Assembly (NCBI GenBank): GCA_900771035.1
Contig: CAAGML010000190.1
Span: 1 to 5,138, forward strand
DNA length: 5,138 bases
From: Bacteroidales bacterium
Lineage (GTDB): Bacteria; Bacteroidota; Bacteroidia; Bacteroidales; Paludibacteraceae
Direction: 5' to 3'
In this document: positions 1-5,138 of the stretch, piece after piece
Layout of the letters: every line of letters begins with the position of its first letter
Position numbering within the stretch: the first letter of the stretch is position 1
The notes under the pieces: generated by a model
The model's database searches: none
The model's input: only the letters and a program-made list of their open reading frames with translations
What the model was told of the DNA's origin: nothing
Program-made: the position numbers and the translations under genes

Positions 1-66
1 GCAGCCTTCGGACAGCCTTCGGGCAGCCTTCGGGCAGGTTACGGGCAGCCTTCGGGCAGCCTTCGG
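1..66. repeat. Six tandem copies of an 11-bp unit (GCAGCCTTCGG)
   Basis: Units begin at 1, 12, 23, 34, 45 and 56. Copies 1, 3, 5 and 6 are identical, copy 2 has A for G at its first base, and copy 4 reads GCAGGTTACGG. Read in the phase GCC-TTCG-GGC-A, a unit is a 3-bp stem closed by a cUUCGg tetraloop plus a one-base spacer, so a + strand transcript could form a string of mini-hairpins; copy 4 loses this pairing and the first unit is weakened by GAC for GGC. The unit length is not a multiple of three. The array may continue left of the window. Its function is unknown; it could be a minisatellite or part of the 3' end of an upstream transcript. Confidence 0.9.
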
Positions 67-181
67 GGATAATACGTCATTAGTGGTTTTATTGAGCGGT
101 TGAGGTGCGTGATGATTTTTTTGTTTTGGAGAGTGAAATTTAAGAATGATAATACAAAGAATTAAAAAAGCGCGGAAAGGC

Positions 182-212
182 TTGCGTATGTCAAAATAAT
201 TCACTAAATTTG
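182..212 (+). promoter_or_regulatory. Bacteroidetes sigma-ABfr-type promoter for the operon
   Basis: TTG at 182-184 is followed by 20 nt and then TAAATTTG at 205-212. The known primary-sigma consensus in Bacteroidetes is TTTG near -33 and TAnnTTTG near -7 with about 19 nt between them; the -7 box here matches fully and the -33 box matches at three bases (C precedes TTG). Transcription would be expected to start a few bases after 212, around 217-221. It faces the lysozyme gene and is the only good promoter I see before the co-directional array, so it probably drives the whole operon. Confidence 0.72.
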
Positions 213-222
213 CAGCGCCAAT

Positions 223-234
223 GAGACGAGTCTC
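223..234. promoter_or_regulatory. Short dyad at the predicted transcription start
   Basis: GAGAC at 223-227 and GTCTC at 230-234 form a perfect 5-bp inverted repeat around GA. It lies 11-22 nt after the -7 box, essentially at +4 to +15 of the expected transcript. That is a plausible place for a repressor operator or for a small 5' hairpin (GAGA/TCTC with loop CGAG). Short dyads arise by chance, so this is only a candidate. Confidence 0.25.
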
Positions 235-347
235 GATGAAAGAAAAAACAACTCTGGTAAGAAATGGTTAGTGAAAAGAGAGATTGTTTTTCAATATTAT
301 AGGACAGCAAACATATCGTTCTGTTTGGCAATCAATAACAACTCATT

Positions 348-902
348 ATGGCAGACATTAAGTATCTTGCCCCATACATACTCAGTTTCGAGGGGGGCTT
401 CGTAGATGACAAAGACGACCGCGGGGGAGCGACCAACAGAGGCGTTACCCTGAAGACATGGCTTGCGAAAGGCTATGACATAAACGGTGACGGCAAAATT
501 GACGTGGAAGACCTCAAACTCCTTTCGGAGGCTGATGCGACGAATGTGATGAAACAAAACTATTGGGACAAATGCAAAGCCGACGAGATTAAAGACCAGT
601 CAGTGGCAAACATAGTGGTGTCATGGATGTGGGGTTCGGGAACTGTAGGCGTGAAGCAAATACAGGCTATCGTCGGGGTGAACGCCGACGGCATAATAGG
701 CAAACAGACCATCGCCGCGATCAACGCGAGGAACGGCGAGGAGCTGTTCTATGAGATAAAGGGCAACCGTTTCAAGCATTTCATGGCTATCTGCGAGGCA
801 AACCCCGTGCAGCGCAAATATCTGAAAGGGTGGCTTCGCCGTCTTGAGTCGATGCGCTACGGCGAACTGATATGCAACGGCGGGAAGACAATCAAATGGT
901 AA
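348..902 (+). CDS. GH108-type lysozyme (N-acetylmuramidase) with C-terminal peptidoglycan-binding domain
   Basis: This 184-aa protein is predicted to cut the glycan backbone of peptidoglycan. The N-terminal part carries the GH108 signature: E15-G16-G17-F18, with E15 the expected catalytic acid, followed by D24-R-G-G-A-T-N-R-G-V33. Residues about 86-131 (QSVANIV to QTIAAIN, including DGIIGKQT) match the peptidoglycan-binding domain usually fused to GH108 enzymes. Between them, D44-I-N46-G-D48-G-K50-I-D52-V-E-D55 fits a 12-residue EF-hand/dockerin-type calcium loop at positions 1, 3, 5, 9 and 12. The length is normal for the family. There is no signal peptide or membrane segment, as in phage endolysins, so the enzyme must reach the wall by lysis or a dedicated route. 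The ATG at 348 gives an N-terminus beginning right before the domain. It is the first gene of the operon, 18 nt before the next. The family call is strong; the calcium dependence is inferred. Confidence 0.9.
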   Translation: MADIKYLAPYILSFEGGFVDDKDDRGGATNRGVTLKTWLAKGYDINGDGKIDVEDLKLLSEADATNVMKQNYWDKCKADEIKDQSVANIVVSWMWGSGTVGVKQIQAIVGVNADGIIGKQTIAAINARNGEELFYEIKGNRFKHFMAICEANPVQRKYLKGWLRRLESMRYGELICNGGKTIKW

Positions 903-920
903 ATTAAAAAAAGATAAGTT

Positions 921-1763
921 ATGGGATTATTAGACGTTAACAAAAAGACAATTTCGGCTCTCAACAGCATTCCGTTCGAGAGTATAATCGGCGGTCCGCT
1001 CAACGCATGTATCAAGGCACAGGAGCAGGCGGCATGTTCGACGGCAGAGTTTATCGAGCGTGTGGGATTGGAGGTTAATCCCGAGACAGGCGAGAAGAAA
1101 GCGGTGTATGTGGTGTTCTCGTATATCCAGGGGGGCAAACGCGTCAACATCAGCGTGCCGTTGCTGACCATCGTGCCAATCCCATATATCGGCATTCAGA
1201 CGATAGACATAGCGTTCAAGGCCGCAATTTCGGGTGTAGAGACGACTCATGACGAGACTACGGTAAGCGTTGAGAACAACCAGACGCTCAAGAGCACGTC
1301 AAAGAAGGGTCTCGGCATTCTCAGGAAGAAGACCACATCTGAGATGACGGCTACAATATCGTCAAAGAAAGACTCGAAAGCCACGCGCGACTCGTCGTAC
1401 AGCATTGAGGCGACAATAGACGTCAATGTCCATGGTTGTCAGGAGTCAATGCCTACGGGTATGGCGAAAATCCTTGAGCTATTGGGAAATGCGGTTGACG
1501 TGATGAGTACATCGGGCGAGATGAGCATCGAGGGACCAATATACGACGAGGAGTCGAAGAAGTACGTTATGGACGTTCGCTACAAGAACCCTGACGGGCT
1601 TTTCGACCCTGAAAAGATTACCGTGAGTGGCGCAACGAGGGAGACAGGCGTAACTTCGGACGAGTTCGCAAGGTTCACAGCCTCGGCAGGTGCGAAAATC
1701 ACCATTACCGCCACGGCAGATAACGGTCAGAAGTGCGAAAAGAAAATCACGATACCGGCATAG
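921..1763 (+). CDS. DUF2589-family protein, paralogue 1
   Basis: This 280-aa protein belongs to a family of unknown function that I recognise as DUF2589. The blocks, in order, are: a helical segment I17-P-F with I23-G-G-P-L27 and A33-Q34 followed by EQAACST and FIERVG (to 49); a strand region ending in V79-P-L-L-T-I-V-P-I-P-Y-I90 and IDIAFKAAIS (to 104); a variable polar linker; the hallmark S147-S-K-K-D-S-K-A-T155 with SYSIE; and a helix M177-P-T-G-M-A-K-I-L-E-L-L188. Residues about 197-280 look like an added beta-rich, Ig-like domain. There is no signal peptide or transmembrane helix. It follows the lysozyme by 18 nt and is probably co-transcribed with it. It is the shortest of the three clear paralogues. 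The foldback element lies 40 nt after its stop codon. Biochemical function is unknown; a structural or self-assembling role is only inferred from the run of paralogues. Confidence 0.88.
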   Translation: MGLLDVNKKTISALNSIPFESIIGGPLNACIKAQEQAACSTAEFIERVGLEVNPETGEKKAVYVVFSYIQGGKRVNISVPLLTIVPIPYIGIQTIDIAFKAAISGVETTHDETTVSVENNQTLKSTSKKGLGILRKKTTSEMTATISSKKDSKATRDSSYSIEATIDVNVHGCQESMPTGMAKILELLGNAVDVMSTSGEMSIEGPIYDEESKKYVMDVRYKNPDGLFDPEKITVSGATRETGVTSDEFARFTASAGAKITITATADNGQKCEKKITIPA

Positions 1764-1803
1764 TCATTTTCATCGTAACCCGAATTGTCATATAAACACT
1801 TTA

Positions 1804-2000
1804 GGTGAGTTCTATAAATTCACCGTTTTTGAAAACAAGATAAATATGTAACAAATATACTTTTTGGCGTTTTTGAAGTTTCTTTTGGCATATTGCTGAT
1901 TGTCAGTCGGTCACATAGCCCGCTATGCTCCCTCCTTTCGCACAGCAATCTGCTCAAAACAAACTTCAAAAACACTCAAAATGAATTTATAGAACTCACC
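1804..2000. mobile_element. 197-bp MITE-like foldback element
   Basis: The ends are a perfect inverted repeat: GGTGAGTTCTATAAATTCA at 1804-1822 and its exact complement at 1982-2000. Immediately outside, TTTA occurs at both 1800-1803 and 2001-2004, a candidate 4-bp target duplication. Inside is a second long stem: 1869-1881 pairs perfectly with 1961-1973, and pairing continues with few mismatches and a one-base bulge to ATTGCTG (1892-1898) against CAGCAAT (1943-1949). The apex holds CATAGC/GCTATG (1914-1919, 1922-1927). The left arm has about 38 extra A/T-rich bases (roughly 1823-1860) not matched on the right, as if one arm gained or the other lost sequence. It encodes nothing of useful length, so it would depend on a transposase elsewhere. 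It may be an insertion, or a REP-like repeat working as terminator or RNA-stability structure between genes. Confidence 0.78.
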
Positions 2001-2027
2001 TTTAACCTGCCACAAGGCTAAACATTT

Positions 2028-2912
2028 ATGGCTTCAAACAACAAGATAGACCAGACTCCGTCAACGGTCGCAACAAACGCCCTTTCGGCAATACCTTTCG
2101 GTCAGGTCATCGGCGGGCCGCTCAAAGCCTGCATCGAGGCTCAGTCTGACGCCGCACAATCCACCTGGAAATTCATCCGTGAAGTAGGTCTCACCGAAAA
2201 AGAAGACGGAACACGCGAGCTGACATACGTCAGTTTCACCTACCGCCGCAACGGCAGGGAGGCGACAATCAACGTGCCATTGCTCACCATAGTGCCTATT
2301 CCTTACATCGCTATCAAGGATATTGACATCGCCTTCAAAGCCAATATCTCAGCCTCGTCGTCAACATCGACGACCCAAAGCGAGTCGTTGGCCGTAGATT
2401 TCGGTCTGAAGACCTCGGCAAGCGTCAATTTCCTAATGGCTAAAGCCTCGATGGAGATGAATGTAGGGGTGTCGTCGAAAAAAGACTCGAAGGCGACAGC
2501 AGAATCCAAGTACTCGGTAGAATATACGATGGATGTCGCCGTAAAAGCAGGTCAAGACGATATGCCAGCAGGTATGGCAAAAGTGCTTGAGATGCTCAAC
2601 GAGTCAATCGACACTGTTGACAGTGGCGGAGAGCTGCATTCGTCAACGGCAGTAGTACAACTGTCAGCAGACGGCATGAAGGGCGCATACATTACATATA
2701 AGGACGATGCGGGTTACTATCAGACTGATGTCGAAAAGATGGGAATTGAGATAAAGAGGTACGGCGAAAACGGCAACCTGACCAATGCCTCGAAAGGCAC
2801 AGACTATATTCTCATACCTGACGACCCAGGGTTCGTTTGTCAGTTCAAGACCGCAGGCAAATACCAGTTGCAGATTGGGGACAAGAAGACAGTAATCCAA
2901 GTAATTGAATAA
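2028..2912 (+). CDS. DUF2589-family protein, paralogue 2
   Basis: This 294-aa protein has the full set of family blocks: I22-P-F with I28-G-G-P-L-K-A-C-I-E-A-Q39 and AAQST..FIREVG (to 54); V83-P-L-L-T-I-V-P-I-P-Y-I94 followed by IDIAFKANIS (to 108); a Ser/Thr-rich linker; S149-S-K-K-D-S-K-A-T157 with KYSVE; and D178-M-P-A-G-M-A-K-V-L-E-M-L190. The C-terminal part (about 200-294) ends in a beta pattern, F..AGKYQLQIGDKK.VIQV, that recurs in paralogue 3 and suggests an Ig-like sandwich. There is no signal peptide or membrane helix. The ATG at 2028 is preceded by A/T-rich sequence without a clear Shine-Dalgarno. It is separated from paralogue 1 by the foldback element and from paralogue 3 by only 4 nt, so it is probably co-translated with the latter. 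The protein is clearly homologous to its neighbours but well diverged, so the duplication is old. Function is unknown. Confidence 0.88.
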   Translation: MASNNKIDQTPSTVATNALSAIPFGQVIGGPLKACIEAQSDAAQSTWKFIREVGLTEKEDGTRELTYVSFTYRRNGREATINVPLLTIVPIPYIAIKDIDIAFKANISASSSTSTTQSESLAVDFGLKTSASVNFLMAKASMEMNVGVSSKKDSKATAESKYSVEYTMDVAVKAGQDDMPAGMAKVLEMLNESIDTVDSGGELHSSTAVVQLSADGMKGAYITYKDDAGYYQTDVEKMGIEIKRYGENGNLTNASKGTDYILIPDDPGFVCQFKTAGKYQLQIGDKKTVIQVIE

Positions 2913-2916
2913 AACT

Positions 2917-4185
2917 ATGGCAGACGACAATATAATAGAAGGCCAGATAGACGAAAACGGCAAATGCGTATGTCCATCTGAAGAACCTGAAAAGAAGGAA
3001 CCTGAAAAGAAGGAGCCTGAAAAGAAGGAGCCTGAGGACACACTTGCAGAGAGGTTGGAAACAGGCGGCAAAATGGTTAAGGATTGCGGCGAAGGAGTGA
3101 AAGACATTCTGGACGGTGCAGCAAACCTTGCAGAAAAAGTCAACGCCAAAGTTGAGCTTGGCGATGTGACAGCATCAGTGACCGAGGCAAAAAACGCCAT
3201 ATCGACAATTGAGAATATATCGTTCTCGAAGGTGATAGGCGAGCCTCTGAAAGCCGCAATTCAGGCACAGAGCGAGGCAGCGAAATCGACTTTGAATTTC
3301 ATCAAAGAGGTTGGCGTGAAAAGCGGTAAAGAGGGCGATACGATGACAGTGGTCACCTTCAACTTCATCAAGAACGGACGCATAGCCAAGATGCAGATTC
3401 CGTTGATGACCCTCGTTCCAATTCCGACAATGAGGATAGACAAGATGACCTACAAATTCAAGGTGGCCATCAGCACATCGTCGTCCGTAAACCTTGTGCA
3501 AAGCAATACGTCATCCTTCACTTCAGGTGCGACGGCAGGTGTCAACTACGGCACGATGACGCAACCAACCCAGACACAACAGCCTTCAGGAGACAAACAA
3601 ACGGGTGACAAACCTGCAGGTGACAAGCCAACTGGAGACAAGCCAGCAGGTGACAATCAGGATAAGAGCAAAACAGCTGAGAAGCAGACTGCCGCAAAGC
3701 AAACCGCCGTCTCAACTCCTAAAGACGGAGTCTCAGTTCAGACAACATTCAACGTGAATTTCTCGTCCAAGAAGGAGTCAAAAGCTACCCAAGACTCAAA
3801 ATACTCGGTCGAGACAGGAATGGACATCTCCATAGACGTAGTTCCGGACGACATGCCAGCCGGCATATCCAAGATGCTTGAAATACTGAACGACTCGGTG
3901 GATATATACAACCCAGCCGGCGAGATGAGCGTAAGTTCCAACTCCGTGACACTCAACAACGGCATGGCACTTGTCACAGCGTCGTACCGTGACGGCGATG
4001 GCAACTACAACGTCAAAGCCATACACTGTACCCCAGACAAGGATGTACAGATGTTAGCAAACGGCGACTCGCTACAGATAATATTCAGCAAGCCCGGACT
4101 CTACACCCTTTCAGCCGGCACAAGCAAATTCGCTGTCATAGTAGATGGCAATGCCAAACAGGAAGAACCGACAAAAAGTGAATAA
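2917..4185 (+). CDS. DUF2589-family protein, paralogue 3, long form with low-complexity inserts
   Basis: The start is taken as the ATG at 2917, 4 nt after the previous stop (422 aa), not the TTG at 2905, which would overlap the preceding gene; MADD resembles the other N-termini here. The protein has an extra N-terminus of about 95 residues: a Cys pair C17-V-C19, three PEKKE repeats (24-38), then predicted amphipathic helices (42-98). The family core follows: I101-S-F, I107-G-E-P-L-K-A-A-I-Q-A-Q118, AAKST..FIKEVG (to 133), I161-P-L-M-T-L-V-P-I-P-T-M172, YKFKVAIS (to 186), S283-S-K-K-E-S-K-A-T291 with KYSVE, and DDMPAGISKMLEIL. The linker between the YKFKVAIS and SSKK blocks is about 97 residues against about 41 in the other two copies, and holds a Gln/Thr-rich tract with GDKPx repeats. 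The C-terminus is again beta-rich (FSKPGLYTLSAG..KFAVIV). It overlaps the next start as TAATG. No secretion signal is visible. Function is unknown. Confidence 0.88.
   Translation: MADDNIIEGQIDENGKCVCPSEEPEKKEPEKKEPEKKEPEDTLAERLETGGKMVKDCGEGVKDILDGAANLAEKVNAKVELGDVTASVTEAKNAISTIENISFSKVIGEPLKAAIQAQSEAAKSTLNFIKEVGVKSGKEGDTMTVVTFNFIKNGRIAKMQIPLMTLVPIPTMRIDKMTYKFKVAISTSSSVNLVQSNTSSFTSGATAGVNYGTMTQPTQTQQPSGDKQTGDKPAGDKPTGDKPAGDNQDKSKTAEKQTAAKQTAVSTPKDGVSVQTTFNVNFSSKKESKATQDSKYSVETGMDISIDVVPDDMPAGISKMLEILNDSVDIYNPAGEMSVSSNSVTLNNGMALVTASYRDGDGNYNVKAIHCTPDKDVQMLANGDSLQIIFSKPGLYTLSAGTSKFAVIVDGNAKQEEPTKSE
2986..3030 (+). repeat. Three 15-bp coding repeats (PEKKE)
   Basis: CCTGAAAAGAAGGAA at 2986-3000 is followed by two copies of CCTGAAAAGAAGGAG at 3001-3015 and 3016-3030, then a partial unit CCTGAG. 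The copies are in frame and encode PEKKE three times, giving a highly charged, Pro-containing tether near the N-terminus of paralogue 3. The near-identity at third positions points to recent slippage expansion, so copy number may vary between strains. Confidence 0.92.
3589..3660 (+). repeat. Degenerate 15-bp coding repeats (GDKPx)
   Basis: Units start at 3589, 3604, 3619, 3634 and 3649 and encode GDKQT, GDKPA, GDKPT, GDKPA and a partial GDNQ (residues 225-248 of paralogue 3). Synonymous differences (GGA/GGT, AAA/AAG, CCT/CCA) show that this array is older than the PEKKE one or held by selection on the peptide. It forms a flexible hydrophilic linker inside the variable loop of the DUF2589 core. 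Confidence 0.9.
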
Positions 4186-4946
4186 TGGCAACACTTAAGG
4201 ATATTTTGGGTGCTGTGCTGTGCGATGTGATACGTGCGCAGCACCAGACCAACGAATACAGCAAAATGCTCTCCGAACAATATCAGCAGGGAGGCAAGAT
4301 GCAAGGCATGAAACTTCCTTCCGCCCAGATTGGGCAGTTGGAACTCTCGTTCAAATACGCCGTAATAGACGGGGTGGAGGAACAAGAGGTCGAGAGTGTC
4401 AACAACAGTGGCGTACGCCGCGCACTCGTCTATGTTGTCAGGGAATCCGTGCCTTTGCTGCTGAAAACATTCATCCGCGAGGTGCATGACTCAGGCATTG
4501 CCTATCAGGAGAAATACGCCTTCATAGATACCCTTATGGAAAACAAGGAGTTCATCAAGCACCTCAACAAACGCTTCATCACGCTCCTCATGGAACAATT
4601 GGACGAACTGTTGGACAACGAGCAGAAACTTGACTTCGACAAAGTCTATAAGGCAATTATCGATGCTGCGGACGACCAAATTCTTGAACATGACGACATC
4701 GTGCCAGTCATGCGTCTCGGCGGCGAGGTCACTATGAACCAACGTATGAACAATGCCTTCGAGGCTTCGTTGCGCAAGGAATTAGACGACATTCTACGCG
4801 AAAGCACCATGGCTTCGTTCCGCAGAATCCAACGTTTCGGATCAATGAACGTTGAACTCAACTCAGAAAAACTCGGAATGATGGACGGGTCGTTGGTCAA
4901 CACAATGGTCGTGAAAATAGGACCCGATGGTGTCACTTTTAACTGA
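4185..4946 (+). CDS. Unnamed 253-aa helical protein, probable diverged DUF2589-like member
   Basis: I do not recognise this protein by name. Two stretches line up with the neighbouring family. L4-K-D-I-L-G-A-V-L-C-D-V-I-R-A-Q19 resembles the IGGPLKACIEAQ helix. L44-P-S-A-Q-I-G-Q-L-E-L-S-F-K57 resembles VPIPYIAIKDIDIAFK (a Pro, then Ile, alternating hydrophobics, then FK). The SSKKxSKAT hallmark is absent. The middle and C-terminal parts (about 78-215) are mostly charged amphipathic helices, for example the segment with LLMEQLDELLDNEQKLDF; the end (about 220-253) may return to strand. No signal peptide or membrane helix is present. It shares one base with the upstream stop (TAATG), implying translational coupling and related amounts of the two proteins. 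It is probably a partner or capping variant of the paralogues. Homology to DUF2589 is inferred by eye and needs a profile comparison; function is unknown. Confidence 0.8.
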   Translation: MATLKDILGAVLCDVIRAQHQTNEYSKMLSEQYQQGGKMQGMKLPSAQIGQLELSFKYAVIDGVEEQEVESVNNSGVRRALVYVVRESVPLLLKTFIREVHDSGIAYQEKYAFIDTLMENKEFIKHLNKRFITLLMEQLDELLDNEQKLDFDKVYKAIIDAADDQILEHDDIVPVMRLGGEVTMNQRMNNAFEASLRKELDDILRESTMASFRRIQRFGSMNVELNSEKLGMMDGSLVNTMVVKIGPDGVTFN

Positions 4947-4954
4947 TAGGAATT

Positions 4955-5138
4955 ATGGAGGATGAAATTGGTTTTGGTCTTGTAGATGCCCTCAGAGATG
5001 CCCTCGAATCAACCATCGAGGCAGACAGTGCTTCAGCCACACGCTGCTGTGACATCATTCGCGAATACGCATACGGCTATCCGTCAGGCAATGACAACGG
5101 CAAATTCGGCAAACTAAACACAGGTATGTCAAACAGCC
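4955..5138 (+). CDS. Partial gene, N-terminal 61 aa with DUF2589-like helix
   Basis: The reading frame opens with ATG at 4955, 8 nt after the previous stop, and stays open to the window edge, so only the first 61 residues are visible. Residues about 11-40 (DALRDALESTIEADSASATR then CCDIIREYAYG) align with the family helix PLKACIEAQSDAAQSTWKFIREVG: the hydrophobic spacing, I-E-A, the small-residue run and the final I-R-E are kept, but the GGP and the Gln are not. The following stretch is polar (SGNDNGKFGK). The operon spacing and the shared helix suggest another diverged member of the set. An internal ATG at 4962 is out of frame. Identity is uncertain until the rest of the gene is seen. Confidence 0.72.
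   Translation, partial: MEDEIGFGLVDALRDALESTIEADSASATRCCDIIREYAYGYPSGNDNGKFGKLNTGMSNS

Larger units (their letters stand above)
67..347. other. Gene-free, A/T-rich leader region upstream of the operon
   Basis: I see no convincing coding region, tRNA or other structured RNA gene here. Composition shifts sharply from the G/C-rich tandem repeat to A/T-rich sequence with several A and T runs. It holds a good Bacteroidetes-type promoter at 182-212 and a dyad at 223-234. A second weak hairpin is possible, with CAAACA at 308-313 pairing TGTTTG at 322-327 across an 8-nt loop. If the promoter is used, the lysozyme messenger would have an untranslated leader of roughly 125-130 nt, long enough to carry post-transcriptional control, though no known riboswitch is recognised. 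Confidence 0.7.

Noticed and set aside
1..66. CRISPR-like array
   Set aside because: Units are 11 bp and directly abutting, with no spacers and no cas genes nearby.
1..72. Frame 1 is open from the window edge to TAA at 70-72 and could be the end of an upstream protein.
   Set aside because: The short open stretch comes from the repeat itself, its 11-bp period rotates through all frames, and nothing in the peptide looks like a known C-terminus. It cannot be excluded without upstream sequence.
857..1250. Minus-strand open frames opposite the lysozyme end and paralogue 1
   Set aside because: They are antisense shadows of a well-supported gene; the peptides show no family features and no promoter faces them.
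1829..1866. Promoter in the left arm of the foldback element (TTG at 1829, TACTTTTTG at 1858)
   Set aside because: The -7-like box has an extra T and the spacing is about 26 nt, too long for the Bacteroidetes consensus.
2905..2916. TTG at 2905 as the start of paralogue 3
   Set aside because: It would overlap the preceding gene and adds only NKT before an ATG at 2917 that gives an MADD start and a normal 4-nt gap.
2664..3200. A 178-aa minus-strand frame with repeated SGSFF
   Set aside because: The repeats are just the reverse complement of the PEKKE-coding units, and the frame spans the junction of two real genes.
921..4185. Signal peptides or transmembrane helices in the DUF2589 proteins
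   Set aside because: The N-termini are polar or amphipathic, and the longest hydrophobic run (VPLLTIVPIPYI) is too short and Pro-rich to be a membrane helix.
4220..4489. An 89-aa + strand frame nested in the 253-aa gene
   Set aside because: It is a different-frame overlap without a start signal or recognisable domain, inside a coding frame with good operon spacing.

Overview
The window looks like chromosomal or integrated accessory DNA from a member of the order Bacteroidales. Three observations support this. A near-consensus Bacteroidetes promoter (TTG, 20 nt, TAAATTTG) lies at 182-212. The starts lack strong Shine-Dalgarno sequences and are A/T-rich upstream. The lysozyme is of the GH108 type with an inserted calcium-loop-like motif, which I associate with Bacteroides-type elements. 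Base composition is moderate (by eye mid-to-upper 40s % G+C in genes, lower between genes). The species cannot be named from this window.

Layout, all on the + strand: (1) 1-66, six tandem copies of an 11-bp unit, most of which can fold as a tiny cUUCGg hairpin; (2) 67-347, an A/T-rich gene-free leader with the promoter and a long 5' untranslated region; (3) 348-902, a signal-peptide-less GH108-type lysozyme (muramidase) with a C-terminal peptidoglycan-binding domain; (4) 921-1763, 2028-2912 and 2917-4185, three clear paralogues of the DUF2589 family, each with an extra C-terminal beta-rich domain; (5) 1804-2000, a 197-bp foldback (MITE-like) element with near-20-bp perfect terminal inverted repeats and a candidate TTTA target duplication, inserted between the first two paralogues; (6) 4185-4946 and 4955-end, two unnamed genes that keep recognisable pieces of the same helix and/or strand signature and are probably highly diverged members of the same superfamily.

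Spacings of 18, 4, -1 and 8 nt make this an operon. The only large gap is explained by the foldback element; removing it and one TTTA leaves about 63 nt. The array therefore has one cell-wall-cutting enzyme followed by at least three, and probably five or more, related non-secreted proteins of unknown function. The cassette runs off the right edge. My inference, not shown by sequence, is that the paralogues are differentiated subunits of one assembly and that the lysozyme opens the peptidoglycan for it, or for its release. The exact role is unknown, and this is the part of the window most worth pursuing.
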